The position numbers were made by a program, and so were the translations under genes. The notes beneath the pieces are model-generated. The model saw only the letters and a program-made list of their open reading frames with translations. It was not told the origin of the DNA and did not search any database. Below are positions 36,565 through 45,032 of a stretch of DNA of 64,000 nt, in pieces. Source of the stretch: an uncultured Sphingomonadaceae bacterium (GTDB lineage: Bacteria > Pseudomonadota > Alphaproteobacteria > Sphingomonadales > Sphingomonadaceae). How positions within the stretch are numbered: position 1 is the stretch's first letter; each line of letters opens with the position of its first letter. Where the stretch lies: positions 1,736,001 to 1,800,000 of the forward strand of contig CANKZR010000001.1 of NCBI GenBank assembly GCA_947488625.1, in the 5' to 3' direction.

Positions 36565-37119
36565 CTAGAATTCGTACCGCTGCACCGCGCCCGTGCTCTC
36601 GACCTGAGAGGCACCGGGGTTCGCCTGCAGGAACTGGTAGTTCAGCAATGTCGCGAACAGCACCCATGCAAGGTAGGGCAGCAGCAGCACGCCGGCCCAT
36701 TTGCGCACCTTGAAGAACAGTATCACGGTGACGATCAGGGCGAGGTCCAGCGCGATTATCACGCCCAGCGCAATGCCGATATCGTGCCGCGCGAAAAACA
36801 TCGGCGACCATGCCAGGTTGAGGATGAACTGGATCACGAATGCGAAGATCGCCGCCACGCGCAGCCGCGATCCCCATGCAGCGCACACCAGTGCCAGCGC
36901 CAGGCCCATCATGAAGTACAACACGCTCCACACCAGGCCGAACGTGGCGGGCGGAGGATACAGCGCAGGCTTGTTCAATGACTGGAACCACGCGTTGTCT
37001 GCCGGGCTGCCGGCCACCTGGCCCGAAAGGAAGCCCAGCAACATCACCGTGGGAATGATGAACAGGGCCCAGCGGATCAGGCTGGCGCGCAATTGCGCTG
37101 GCGAGGCGAGGCGGTTCAT
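36565..37119 (-). CDS. tspO: TspO/MBR-family tryptophan-rich sensory protein
   Basis: The 184-aa membrane protein has five hydrophobic helices and the TspO signature WFQSLNKPALYPPPATFGLV with WSVLYFMMGLAL, followed by the LNLAWSPMFFARHDIG helix that lines the tetrapyrrole-binding pocket. TspO proteins bind porphyrins and regulate responses to oxygen and light in alphaproteobacteria. It lies 50 nt downstream of tlyA. Confidence 0.93.
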   Translation of the reverse strand: MNRLASPAQLRASLIRWALFIIPTVMLLGFLSGQVAGSPADNAWFQSLNKPALYPPPATFGLVWSVLYFMMGLALALVCAAWGSRLRVAAIFAFVIQFILNLAWSPMFFARHDIGIALGVIIALDLALIVTVILFFKVRKWAGVLLLPYLAWVLFATLLNYQFLQANPGASQVESTGAVQRYEF

Positions 37120-37168
37120 CGGTTGACGCTACTCCGTGATTCGGTTGCGCGGGCAGCTTGGCTGGCGC

Positions 37169-37933
37169 TCAGCCATCGCGCAAGGCGGCAACGAGGTATT
37201 CTACGTTGCCTTCGGTTCCCGTTATGGGACTCTGCGTAATCCCATCGATGCGCCAGCCGCCCGTTTCCAGCCATTCGCTCACCTCGCCGCACACTCTCTG
37301 GTGCAGCGCTTCGTCGCGTACGATACCGCCCTTGCCAACTTCGTTGCGCGCAACTTCGAACTGCGGCTTTATCAGCGCGACAAGGCGGCAGTGCGGCGCA
37401 GCCAGCGCCAGCGGCACCTCCAGCACCTTGGCAAGGCCGATGAAGCTGGCGTCGCACACGACCCAGTTGCAGGGCCGATCTATGATCTCGGGCGTCAGCG
37501 CGCGGGCATTGGTCTGCTCCAGCACGGTGATGCGGTGGTCCTGCCGCAGCTTCCACGCCAGCTGGTTGGTGCCGACATCCACCGCAAAGACGTGCTCTGC
37601 CCCGTGATGCAGCAGCACCTCGGTAAAGCCGCCGGTGGAAGAACCGATGTCCATGGCCACCGCGCCCGCGGGGTCGAGGCCGAAGTGCTCTATCGCATGC
37701 GCCAGCTTCACTCCGCCGCGCCCGACCCACGGGTGATCGCGCCCGCGCACCTCGATTGCCCAATCGTCGGCAATTTGCTGGCCGGACTTGTCGACGCGGC
37801 TCAGCTTTCCGGCAGGTCCGGCAAACACCAGTCCGGCCATGATCAGGGCCTGCGCGCGCGTACGCGATTCGGCTTCGCCGCGCTCGACAAGCAATTGGTC
37901 GATCCGTTTGCGAGATGGCTTGCGCTCGGTCAT
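37169..37933 (-). CDS. tlyA: TlyA-type rRNA 2'-O-methyltransferase
   Basis: The 254-aa protein has an N-terminal S4 RNA-binding domain (RIDQLLVERGEAESRTRAQA then LIMAGLVFAG, residues 8-40) and an FtsJ-like SAM methyltransferase domain starting ALDIGSSTGG-like VAMDIGSSTGGFTEVLLHHG. The catalytic K-D-K-E type residues include ALIKPQFEV near 185. TlyA methylates 16S and/or 23S rRNA cytidines. The start at 37933 puts the S4 domain at the N-terminus; the longer frame is not conserved. Confidence 0.92.
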   Translation of the reverse strand: MTERKPSRKRIDQLLVERGEAESRTRAQALIMAGLVFAGPAGKLSRVDKSGQQIADDWAIEVRGRDHPWVGRGGVKLAHAIEHFGLDPAGAVAMDIGSSTGGFTEVLLHHGAEHVFAVDVGTNQLAWKLRQDHRITVLEQTNARALTPEIIDRPCNWVVCDASFIGLAKVLEVPLALAAPHCRLVALIKPQFEVARNEVGKGGIVRDEALHQRVCGEVSEWLETGGWRIDGITQSPITGTEGNVEYLVAALRDG

Positions 37934-37985
37934 CGGCGCAGCGATAGAGCGGCCAATGGTCACCCGTCCAGAAGGAAGAATCCCG

Positions 37986-38513
37986 ATGACATTTCGCCAC
38001 ATTCTTACCCTCAGCCTAGCCAGCGCGATTCTCGCGGCCTGCAACAGCAGCGAAGACGCCGACATGGCCGACGATGCCGTTCAGCCGGAACCTGTCCTCA
38101 CCCAGGCACCCCAGCCCACCGCCGCGCCCGATGGCACCGCACTGATGACGGGTAGCTGGCGCGTAAACGAGAACGCACAAGGCGGAACCGCCATGTTCGG
38201 CGGCGAAGCGACCGAGCCGGGTCTGGCCATCGATTGCGAGGCATCGACCGGCACGGTCACGCTACGCATGGCGCAAACGGCGGATGGGCCGGAGGCGTGG
38301 CGCATCGATGCAGGCGGCGAAGCGGCGCGGATCGACATGACGCCGACAGGCGGCGAACTGCCGCAGATCACCGCCGAGATCGATGGCGGCCTTGCCATCT
38401 TCCATGCCTTCTCGGCCACCGGCGGAATCGTCTCTTTGACTTCGCCCGAGGGGGAAACAATGCAATTCCCGACACATCCGGGCATCTCGCGCGTATTGGA
38501 TGCATGCAGTTGA
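37986..38513 (+). CDS. Lipoprotein, hypothetical (tandem copy 1)
   Basis: The 175-aa product has a lipoprotein signal (MTFRHILTLSLASAILAAC; lipobox cysteine at 19) followed by a Pro/Ala linker and a domain with GSWRVNENAQGGTAMFGGEA, TGTVTLRMAQTADG and a C-terminal cysteine (VLDACS). The next gene has the same organisation and is probably a paralogue. AAGGAAG precedes the start. No enzymatic motif is seen; the domain may be a small beta fold anchored in the outer membrane. Confidence 0.7.
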   Translation: MTFRHILTLSLASAILAACNSSEDADMADDAVQPEPVLTQAPQPTAAPDGTALMTGSWRVNENAQGGTAMFGGEATEPGLAIDCEASTGTVTLRMAQTADGPEAWRIDAGGEAARIDMTPTGGELPQITAEIDGGLAIFHAFSATGGIVSLTSPEGETMQFPTHPGISRVLDACS

Positions 38514-39085
38514 TGAAAAACCGAATCAGAACATCCGCAATTGCGATCGTGAGCACGATGGCGCTGGCAGCCTGCGTGCCGCCTTCGCCAGAGCCGACAC
38601 CGGTCCCCTCCCCCGCACCTGCGGCGACCGCGCCCAGTCCCGAACCCGATGCCGCTCCGCCACAGGTGGTGACACCCAGCTTCGACAACTGGATGGATGC
38701 GCCGCAGACGGCGGGCGACTGGACCTATGTGAGCGAACCGGGCGAGACCATGGCAATTTTCGGCACCGACCGCACGCCGCAGGGCATTGCCCTGCTGTTG
38801 GTCTGCAATCGCCAGAGCAACCGGATCAGCATTGCGCGGCAGGGTTCGGTGACAGGCCAGGCGGAAATGCTGGTCCGCACCGAAACGCAGGATCGGCGCC
38901 TGACCGCCGGTCCGGTCACGAGCCGCGCGCCGATGGTGGTAGCAGAAGTTGCCGCCAGCGATCCGCTGCTGGATGCCATGGCCTTCTCGAAGGGTCGTTT
39001 CGCGGTCGAGGTTGCCGGGCTTGAGCCCGTGTTCGTTCCAGCCTGGCCCGAAGTCACACGCGTGATCGAGGATTGCCGGGGGTAG
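38513..39085 (+). CDS. Lipoprotein, hypothetical (tandem copy 2)
   Basis: The 190-aa product begins MKNRIRTSAIAIVSTMALAA followed by the lipobox Cys21, then a Pro-rich linker. Its domain matches copy 1 in order: GDWTYVSEPGETMAIFGTDR, LLVCNRQSNRISIARQG, and a terminal VIEDCRG cysteine. The start codon overlaps the stop of copy 1 (TGATG), which indicates translational coupling; an ATG at 38504 is a weaker option. The pair probably arose by duplication. Confidence 0.7.
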   Translation: MKNRIRTSAIAIVSTMALAACVPPSPEPTPVPSPAPAATAPSPEPDAAPPQVVTPSFDNWMDAPQTAGDWTYVSEPGETMAIFGTDRTPQGIALLLVCNRQSNRISIARQGSVTGQAEMLVRTETQDRRLTAGPVTSRAPMVVAEVAASDPLLDAMAFSKGRFAVEVAGLEPVFVPAWPEVTRVIEDCRG

Positions 39086-39403
39086 GAATAATTCGTTTTT
39101 CGCACCGGCCTCCGGCGGTGCGTCCTCGCTAGACGCGCAGCAATCTGCGCCCGCTGCGGGCTGCGCGTTCGCGCGCTGTCGGTCGCTGTTCGCGACCGGG
39201 ATTCGCGTAATATTGAGAGGCTGAAGCGGGACACGGTCTGCGCCTAGCGGACCGCAAGGCCGAACGGCCGCCCGCAGGTGCCCCGCGGCGAAGCGGAGGG
39301 AATAGCAACGAGCACGAAGCCGCGGAGGCGGCTTCGAAAAACAAAATGTTCAAAACGAAAAAACTAGGCTTGCGTTCGGCGACTCAGTGATTCAAAACCA
39401 TAC
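39086..39403. other. Non-coding spacer with GC inverted repeats, 318 bp
   Basis: A 7-bp inverted repeat CGCACCG...CGGTGCG lies at about 39105-39125, followed by several CGC/GCG palindromes to about 39200. A minus-strand frame of 74 codons crosses it but has neither a ribosome-binding site nor a recognisable family. The last 60 nt become AT-rich and may hold the promoter of the structured RNA downstream. Confidence 0.4.
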
Positions 39404-39484
39404 CCAAGGCCAGCGGTGAACGCGGTCTTGGCCCCCGGTGATACGAGAGGGTCCTTGGCTCAAAGCGCGAAAGGAGGTGATCCG

Positions 39485-39541
39485 ATGTCTCATGGTTCAG
39501 CAGGGAGGTCGGTGATGACCCATGCGGAGCATATTCGGTAG
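39485..39541 (+). CDS. 18-codon leader-type ORF with a perfect Shine-Dalgarno
   Basis: The ORF encodes MSHGSAGRSVMTHAEHIR. It is preceded at 7-nt spacing by AAAGGAGGTGATCC, which is complementary over all 14 nt to the usual bacterial 16S rRNA 3' end (GGATCACCTCCTTT). No other gene in the window has such a site. A second in-frame ATG at codon 11 is preceded by GGGAGG. It could be a leader peptide or a ribosome-sequestering site. Confidence 0.5.
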   Translation: MSHGSAGRSVMTHAEHIR

Positions 39542-39596
39542 TTTTCTACGCGCCGAGTAGGGCTACGTGGGCGGTCTAACTGACCGCTGACCATGC

Positions 39597-39640
39597 GAAG
39601 GGTGGTTCTGCCAAATGGCGGAGCCGCCCTTCTCATTTTA
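39597..39640 (+). terminator. Strong 16-bp terminator-like stem
   Basis: GAAGGGTGGTTCTGCC-AAAT-GGCGGAGCCGCCCTTC pairs over all 16 positions counting G-T wobbles, followed by TCATTTTAT. It ends 17 nt before the GTG start of the next gene, so read-through must be possible if that gene is transcribed from upstream. Confidence 0.75.
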
Positions 39641-39656
39641 TGCTGGAGAAAATAGC

Positions 39657-39911
39657 GTGAAGCTCAAAGCTTTTTACCCTTACCTCCTGCCTCTGGCGCT
39701 CGGCGGGTTGCTGCTCTTGCTTCCAGCTGTTGCGCTCGACTTCCCGGCAAGTCTTGTCTTTATCATTCCTGCCACCATCGCCCTGTTTCTCGTCAGTGCG
39801 ATTAGCGCACAACCCCGACCCTGCGGGCACGGATTGGTGGCGACGCACGGCATTTTCTTTCTACTTTGGGTTCCACGCAACTGTCCGAAGTGTGGGCGAC
39901 AGGTCTACTAA
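39657..39911 (+). CDS. Small membrane protein with C-terminal CxxC
   Basis: The 84-aa product from GTG has two hydrophobic helices (YLLPLALGGLLLLLPAVALD, VFIIPATIALFLVSAISA) and ends with NCPKCGRQVY, with a further cysteine at RPCGHG. The two cysteine sites may bind zinc as a ribbon. GGAGAA precedes the start. It lies directly after the structured RNA and its terminator, and 68 nt before ilvE. The family is not recognised. Confidence 0.55.
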   Translation: MKLKAFYPYLLPLALGGLLLLLPAVALDFPASLVFIIPATIALFLVSAISAQPRPCGHGLVATHGIFFLLWVPRNCPKCGRQVY

Positions 39912-39979
39912 ACCTTCTCTCCCCTTGCCTCTCACCCCGCGCGCCACTAATCGGCGCGGTGCCCAAGGAGAGAGCATAT

Positions 39980-41077
39980 ATGGCCAACGCGCCCGCCCTG
40001 AAGTTCGAGCAGATTCCCCACCCCGCACCCGTGCCCGGTGCCACGCGCGACCAGGCAATTGCCGATCCCGGCTTCGGCACGGTGTTCACCGATCACATGA
40101 TTTCCATCGACTGGGACGAGGGGCAAGGCTGGCACTCTGCAAGGCTCTGCGCGCGCGAGCCGATCCTGCTCGATCCCGCCGCGTCCGTGCTGCACTACGC
40201 GCAGGAAATCTTCGAGGGCATGAAGGCCTACAAGCGCGATGATGGCTCGATGGCGCTGTTCCGCCCGGAAAAGAACGCCAGCCGCTTCAACGATTCGGCC
40301 CGCCGCCTCGCTATGCCCGAATTGCCGGAGGACGCCTTCATCGAGGCGGTGGAAACCGTGGTGAAGGCAGACCGCGACTGGTTTCCCAGTGTTGAGGGCG
40401 GCTCGCTCTACATCCGCCCCTTCATGTTCGCGAACGAGCATTTCCTGGGTGTGCGTCCGGCCAAGAAGTACAAGTTCCTGGTGATCCTCTCGCCAGCTGG
40501 AAACTACTTCAAATCGGGCGCGCCTGCCGTCTCCATCTGGGTGTCGAGCGACTATTCGCGCGCCGCGCCCGGCGGCACCGGCGCTGCCAAGTGCGGCGGC
40601 AATTACGCCGCCAGCCTCGTTCCGCAGGCAGAGGCCATTGCCGAGGGGCACGACCAGGTCGTGTTCCTGGACGCGGTGGAGCGCAAGTGGATCGAGGAAC
40701 TGGGCGGCATGAACCTGTTCTTCGTGTTCGACGATGGCACCATGATCACCCCGCCGCTGGGCGGCACGATTTTGCCCGGCATCACCCGTGATAGCCTGCT
40801 GACGCTGGCGCGCGAGGAAGGTTTGACCGTGCGCGAGGAACGCTATTCGCTGGAACAGTGGCGCGATGATGCGAAATCAGGCCGCCTGGTGGAGACACTG
40901 GCCTGCGGCACCGCTGCCGTGGTGACACCTGTTGGCCGTGTGGCCAGCCGCGACGGAGAATTCACCATCGGATCGGGCGGGCCGGGGCAACTGACCACCA
41001 AGCTGCGTGAGAAGCTGGTAGGCATCCAGCGCGGCACCGTTGAAGATACCCACGGCTGGGTTCGCCGCATCGACTGA
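39980..41077 (+). CDS. ilvE: Branched-chain amino acid aminotransferase
   Basis: IlvE catalyses the last step of Val, Leu and Ile synthesis. The 365-aa protein is of the longer, eukaryote-like class IV subgroup. It has VLHYAQEIFEGMKAYKRDDG, YIRPFMFANEHFLGVRP, the SRAAPGGTGAAKCGGNYAAS block, NLFFVFDDGTMITPPLGGTI and GTAAVVTPVGRV. AAGGAGAGAG precedes the ATG. The frame remains open 38 codons upstream, but without conservation. Confidence 0.94.
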   Translation: MANAPALKFEQIPHPAPVPGATRDQAIADPGFGTVFTDHMISIDWDEGQGWHSARLCAREPILLDPAASVLHYAQEIFEGMKAYKRDDGSMALFRPEKNASRFNDSARRLAMPELPEDAFIEAVETVVKADRDWFPSVEGGSLYIRPFMFANEHFLGVRPAKKYKFLVILSPAGNYFKSGAPAVSIWVSSDYSRAAPGGTGAAKCGGNYAASLVPQAEAIAEGHDQVVFLDAVERKWIEELGGMNLFFVFDDGTMITPPLGGTILPGITRDSLLTLAREEGLTVREERYSLEQWRDDAKSGRLVETLACGTAAVVTPVGRVASRDGEFTIGSGGPGQLTTKLREKLVGIQRGTVEDTHGWVRRID

Positions 41078-41122
41078 TTTGCGATGGCCGGGAATGACCG
41101 GGCGGCGAATGGCTGCCTGACG

Positions 41123-44100
41123 TCAGGCGACCTCATGTTCCTGGCTACGTTCTTCGTCGTGGCCAAGGGCGTCCCCCACTTCCCTGAGCGAGGCGTTTTC
41201 ATAGGCTGTTGCTCTGCGTCGCAGCAAGATGATGATGTCCCCTGCCGCGGCCATCTCGTGTTTGCTGGCGATCCGCCGGTCGATCACGGTGCGAAAGTGG
41301 AAGCCGTAGTCCTGCAACTCGTTCTCGAGTTCCTCTGCTTTATGCGGACGCCATGCGAGAATCCGGGCGCCGTCGATCTGTGTGGATAGCAGCCGGTCCC
41401 AGCGCTCTCCGCAAAAACCGTCACCTTCGCGCACGGTGTGCGCGTGTAGATGCACCGAGTCCTGCAAGTTCATCGCTGCCATCAGGAAGTCGGTCACGTG
41501 CCCCTTGTCCGTCGCCTGTTTGGCCAGGAAACGTTCTGCCAGTACGGAACAGGCCAGCACGCGATCGGCCCCGGCGCTTTTCAGAGCTGCATCGTTTTCC
41601 TTGATCGTGATCTCCGCCATGATCGGCCATGCCTTGTCGTCTTCGCCAAGCCCGTGGCGCTGTTTCCACCTCCGGCGGACATCGGCCATTATCTTGGTGC
41701 GTAGGATCTGGTCGGAATCCGCTTCGTGCACGTCCTCCATCGATGAATGATCGGTGCGCCCGTCAGTGGTTTGCAGGATGATGCAGCTATCGAGGTGATC
41801 GGGCAGCGTATCGAGAATGGCTTCGATCTGCATCGCCCCTGCGTCGAGATCGACGGGATGGAACTTCAATCGCTTGTCGTAATAGCAGCGGAGTTGCTCC
41901 TCCAGATCCACCAGGGTCCGCTTGCCGGTAACAACGCATACGGACAGCTCCCGCTCGTCCTCCAGCAGGAATTGCGGGCTCTCTACCGGCTGGGGGGAAT
42001 GGCCCTTGGCATGGTCATCGATCTTCCTGCGCGAGGCAGCGGAATAAACGATCGTCGCGTCCTTTTTCAGCTCCCGCTTGCGGAAGTCGACATCCACGAT
42101 CGTTCGCTGGTTCGGGTCGGGACAGATGGAAACGGTCAGCTTGTCGCTCCTGATGGGCCTGTCGAATACGCCCACGATATTCACCCCCGCACCGATCTTG
42201 CTACGCCGCAGATCGGCGACCGACATCGCGTCTTTCCCGAGTGCCTGCGAAAGCTCGCTGACAGGCTTGGAGAACAGGCGATCGGTCTTGCCCTTGTTGA
42301 ACGTGAGGCTATCGAACACATAGTCCACGAGATCGGGAGAACGCAGCGCAGTGGTGGCCAGACGGATGGCAACCAGCCTGTCGAACACAAATCCCTTGCA
42401 CCCGCTGACCCGGAAGGCATCGAAATTCTCGGCAAATTCAAGCTCGGCGCAGATATGGGCGTGGGGTGCCAATCCATGTGCATTCATCGCTGCAAGGATT
42501 CCCACCTTGTTTTGCGAATTGGCGGCCGAAAAATCGGCGAGGACGATCACCGCGCTGGCATCAGCGGCATTGGCGGCGACAAGCGCCTTCCGGCTGGCCG
42601 GAGAACCGCAGCAGTAGAAGACCCGCTTTTGATCGAAATCGTGTTCCTGCAGCGGTAGAAATTCGTGGCAATTTGCCACGATCGTTACGTCTCTCGCGGT
42701 GGCAATGTTGTCGCCGGTAAGCGCGTAGATGATGCCGGAAGCCTTCTCGTTCCAGCCGCAGATCAGGATATGGCCTTTCTGCGTGCTTTTCTCCCGGCCC
42801 TCGATCGCGCGCTGCTTCCTGTTTTCCACCTTCTGAATGCGGGAATACATGTAGCCGAGCGGGGTCGCGATGCCGGCAATGGCCAGGATCGCAACGATGA
42901 TCTTGCCCAGAAAGCTGGCGGGGTAGATGTTATCGGCCGTGAAACCGCTGCCGATGTAGGTGATCATCCAGACGAAAGCGTCCATTGCGTCCAGCTGGGC
43001 AAAGGGGCTGAGAGAGCCCTGTGCCACCGCGAAGGCATCCTCGACTTCCAGCAGCAGGAACAGGAACGCGGCAATGGCTGAGGCTATGATAAAAATCGCG
43101 ACGATGACGTAGGACAGGAAATCCAGCACCTTGCGACCCAGCTTGCGCGCCTGCAGATTGCCGAGCCGATCGTATTTGGTGCGGGTGATGCGATGGTAGA
43201 AAGCCCACCCCACGACGACTGCCAGGGCCAGGCCAGAGGCAATATAGATTGCCATCGGTATCGCCGGAAGCAGACCTGCCTGCTCGAACTCGCTACGCGC
43301 CGCGGAGTGATATTCGATCATTCCGCCAGGTTCGCGCACATCGAAAGCGGGCTGTCCCGGTATTGCCTGTCGCAGTCTTGCCCAACCGTCGATCAGGGCA
43401 CCGGTCACGCGATCGACCGTGGAGGCCGGCTGATTGACGTTGGTCAGCAAATAGGCCTGGACCGCAAGTTGCTGTCCGGCCTGCGTGGAAGGGGTAACGA
43501 GCCGGTAATCGTGCGCCTGGCTGAACAGCGCGCTGGCAATCTCCTGTGACAACTGAAGCTGTCGCAAGGCAGCGTCGGAAGGGGCAACCAGTCCTGCCGA
43601 AACGGTGAAGGTGGCGGCGATCGGGCCCGCGCCCAGTTCGACGACTTCCGCAGGCTGCTCCGTTTGTTGCCCATCGGCCGCCTCTTCGGCATCGATCTCG
43701 CCGCCATCGCTTTCTTCTTCCTCGGCTATAACGGGCGCGGGTGGGTTTACCATCTGGGTCAGGCAATCGCCGACCGGCAAGGTAACGGGAAAATAGTCGA
43801 TGCCGGCGCGCAGGCCCGCTTCCTGCAGGATCTGGTTTGCATGGACATAGGTGCCGGAGCCCGGAGGCCCCACGCATATGCTGGTGCCCCTTAGATCGCC
43901 CAGCACCGCGACCCCACTTTGCACCGGAACGAGGACCTGCACATATTCGGGGAAGAGCGATGCGACATAGGCATAGTCGTCGAAGCGGCTTTCCCCGCCC
44001 AGGCCCTGCGCAGACATTTCCGCCATGTCCCCCTGCACCACGGCAAAATCCACCTCGCCGGATCGCAACAGTTCGAGATTCTCGACCGATCCGGCGGTTT

Positions 44101-44293
44101 CCACCAGTTCGATATCGATCTCGGCGTTCTGGCTGAAGGCGCGGCCGAAGGCGTGATAAGTGCCGCCTTCGCTGCCCGTCGCAAGGCGGATCGTCTCGCG
44201 CCCCCCCTGCTCTACACTATAGACGTAGGTGTAAGTAAAAACGGCCAGTGCAAACAGCACGACGCCGCTGAAAACCACATGGATCCTGCGCAT
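41123..44293 (-). CDS. TAXI-type binding domain fused to an ion-channel pore and RCK domains
   Basis: This 1056-aa protein combines three parts. Residues 7-27 are a transmembrane helix or anchor. Residues about 34-330 form a TAXI-family TRAP solute-binding domain (IRLATGSEGGTYHAFGRAF, VETAGSVENLELLRSGEVDF then AVVQGDMA, GPPGSGTYVHANQILQEAGL), with an acidic Glu/Asp-rich insertion at 190-216. Helices lie at 341-366, 391-416 and 459-483, with a pore loop WMITYIGSGFTADNIYP (442-458). There YIGSG takes the place of the potassium-channel filter TVGYG. From 506 an RCK/TrkA-N-like domain begins (GHILICGWNEKASGIIYALT), and a second such region follows to the C-terminus. The layout suggests a channel gated by an extracytoplasmic ligand, like GluR0 but with a TAXI receptor. 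The non-standard filter leaves selectivity open. Confidence 0.75.
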   Translation of the reverse strand: MRRIHVVFSGVVLFALAVFTYTYVYSVEQGGRETIRLATGSEGGTYHAFGRAFSQNAEIDIELVETAGSVENLELLRSGEVDFAVVQGDMAEMSAQGLGGESRFDDYAYVASLFPEYVQVLVPVQSGVAVLGDLRGTSICVGPPGSGTYVHANQILQEAGLRAGIDYFPVTLPVGDCLTQMVNPPAPVIAEEEESDGGEIDAEEAADGQQTEQPAEVVELGAGPIAATFTVSAGLVAPSDAALRQLQLSQEIASALFSQAHDYRLVTPSTQAGQQLAVQAYLLTNVNQPASTVDRVTGALIDGWARLRQAIPGQPAFDVREPGGMIEYHSAARSEFEQAGLLPAIPMAIYIASGLALAVVVGWAFYHRITRTKYDRLGNLQARKLGRKVLDFLSYVIVAIFIIASAIAAFLFLLLEVEDAFAVAQGSLSPFAQLDAMDAFVWMITYIGSGFTADNIYPASFLGKIIVAILAIAGIATPLGYMYSRIQKVENRKQRAIEGREKSTQKGHILICGWNEKASGIIYALTGDNIATARDVTIVANCHEFLPLQEHDFDQKRVFYCCGSPASRKALVAANAADASAVIVLADFSAANSQNKVGILAAMNAHGLAPHAHICAELEFAENFDAFRVSGCKGFVFDRLVAIRLATTALRSPDLVDYVFDSLTFNKGKTDRLFSKPVSELSQALGKDAMSVADLRRSKIGAGVNIVGVFDRPIRSDKLTVSICPDPNQRTIVDVDFRKRELKKDATIVYSAASRRKIDDHAKGHSPQPVESPQFLLEDERELSVCVVTGKRTLVDLEEQLRCYYDKRLKFHPVDLDAGAMQIEAILDTLPDHLDSCIILQTTDGRTDHSSMEDVHEADSDQILRTKIMADVRRRWKQRHGLGEDDKAWPIMAEITIKENDAALKSAGADRVLACSVLAERFLAKQATDKGHVTDFLMAAMNLQDSVHLHAHTVREGDGFCGERWDRLLSTQIDGARILAWRPHKAEELENELQDYGFHFRTVIDRRIASKHEMAAAGDIIILLRRRATAYENASLREVGDALGHDEERSQEHEVA

Positions 44294-44393
44294 GTCGCCA
44301 CCCCCCCTGACAGATGTCTAAGACAGGCTTTTTACGATTGCAAACCGGGGCAATCGACAAGGTCCGTGCGCGAGGCAGTGCGCGCGGGAAGCG

Positions 44394-45032
44394 TCAGATG
44401 GCCATCTCTATCGGTGCATCCCCCGGCGACCATGGCTTTTCGCGTTGCATGATCGTCTTGAACAAAGGCGATTCCAGATGGTCTGCCAGCCATGGCTGGA
44501 GGTGCGGCAGGTCCTGTGCATCGAACCATTCGCGGTCGTGGTTTGCAAACTGGCGGATGAAAGGGAAGATCGCCATGTCGGCAAGCCCGCGCCGTTCGCC
44601 GCAAAGCTGGCCCTGCCCCTCGATGCGTCCGTCAAGCTGGCGTAGAAAGGTCAGCCCTTCATCGCGGTGCGGCAGCGGGTCGCAATCGTCGTAGCGGTTA
44701 GGATACTTGTAGTGGTCCAGCGCATGTTTGAACGGCCCGTCATTATGCGCGATCAATTGCGTATCGTCGCGCGCCAGCCAGCTTTCGGGATCGTTGCGAC
44801 CCAGCGCCCAGCGCATCACTGCGAGGCTTTCCTCTATTACCGTGTCATCGGCCAGAACCAGTACGGGCACCGTCCCCTTGGGCGAGGCGTCCAGCATCGC
44901 CTGCGGTTTGTCGGACAGTTTCACCTCGCGCAGTTCGCAGTGCGTTCCACTTATGGCCAGAGCGAGGCGCGCACGCATGGCGTAAGGGCAGCGGCGAAAG
45001 CTGTAGAAGATGCGGCCTTTCTCACTCGTCAT
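44394..45032 (-). CDS. Glutathione S-transferase family protein
   Basis: The 212-aa protein starts [20 protein letters not shown]. The thioredoxin-like N-terminal domain carries [13 protein letters not shown], with a glutaredoxin-like Cys-Pro-Tyr, and [20 protein letters not shown], the glutathione-binding region. The helical C-terminal domain includes [18 protein letters not shown]. Its start overlaps the trhO stop by 11 nt (ATGACGAGTGA), so it is translationally coupled. An ATG at 45038 is an alternative. Physiological substrate unknown. Confidence 0.87.
   Translation of the reverse strand: MTSEKGRIFYSFRRCPYAMRARLALAISGTHCELREVKLSDKPQAMLDASPKGTVPVLVLADDTVIEESLAVMRWALGRNDPESWLARDDTQLIAHNDGPFKHALDHYKYPNRYDDCDPLPHRDEGLTFLRQLDGRIEGQGQLCGERRGLADMAIFPFIRQFANHDREWFDAQDLPHLQPWLADHLESPLFKTIMQREKPWSPGDAPIEMAI

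Larger units (their letters stand above)
39404..39640 (+). ncRNA. Candidate structured RNA with alternative hairpins and terminator
   Basis: Read on the plus strand, CCAAGGCC (39404-39411) can pair either with GGTCTTGG (39424-39431) or with GGTCCTTGG (39450-39458), giving two mutually exclusive stems. Next come a perfect anti-16S sequence (39470-39483), an 18-codon ORF, a TCGGTAG/CTACGCGCCGA stem (about 39534-39556), a perfect GCGGTC/GACCGC hairpin (about 39570-39587) and a 16-bp terminator stem. The density of structure is unlike any protein-coding spacer here. It may be a riboswitch or attenuator acting on the small membrane protein downstream, or a free sRNA. Confidence 0.55.

Noticed and set aside
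39129-39353. 74-codon minus-strand frame after the lipoproteins
   Set aside because: Arg/Ala/Pro-rich composition, no ribosome-binding site, lies over GC palindromes.
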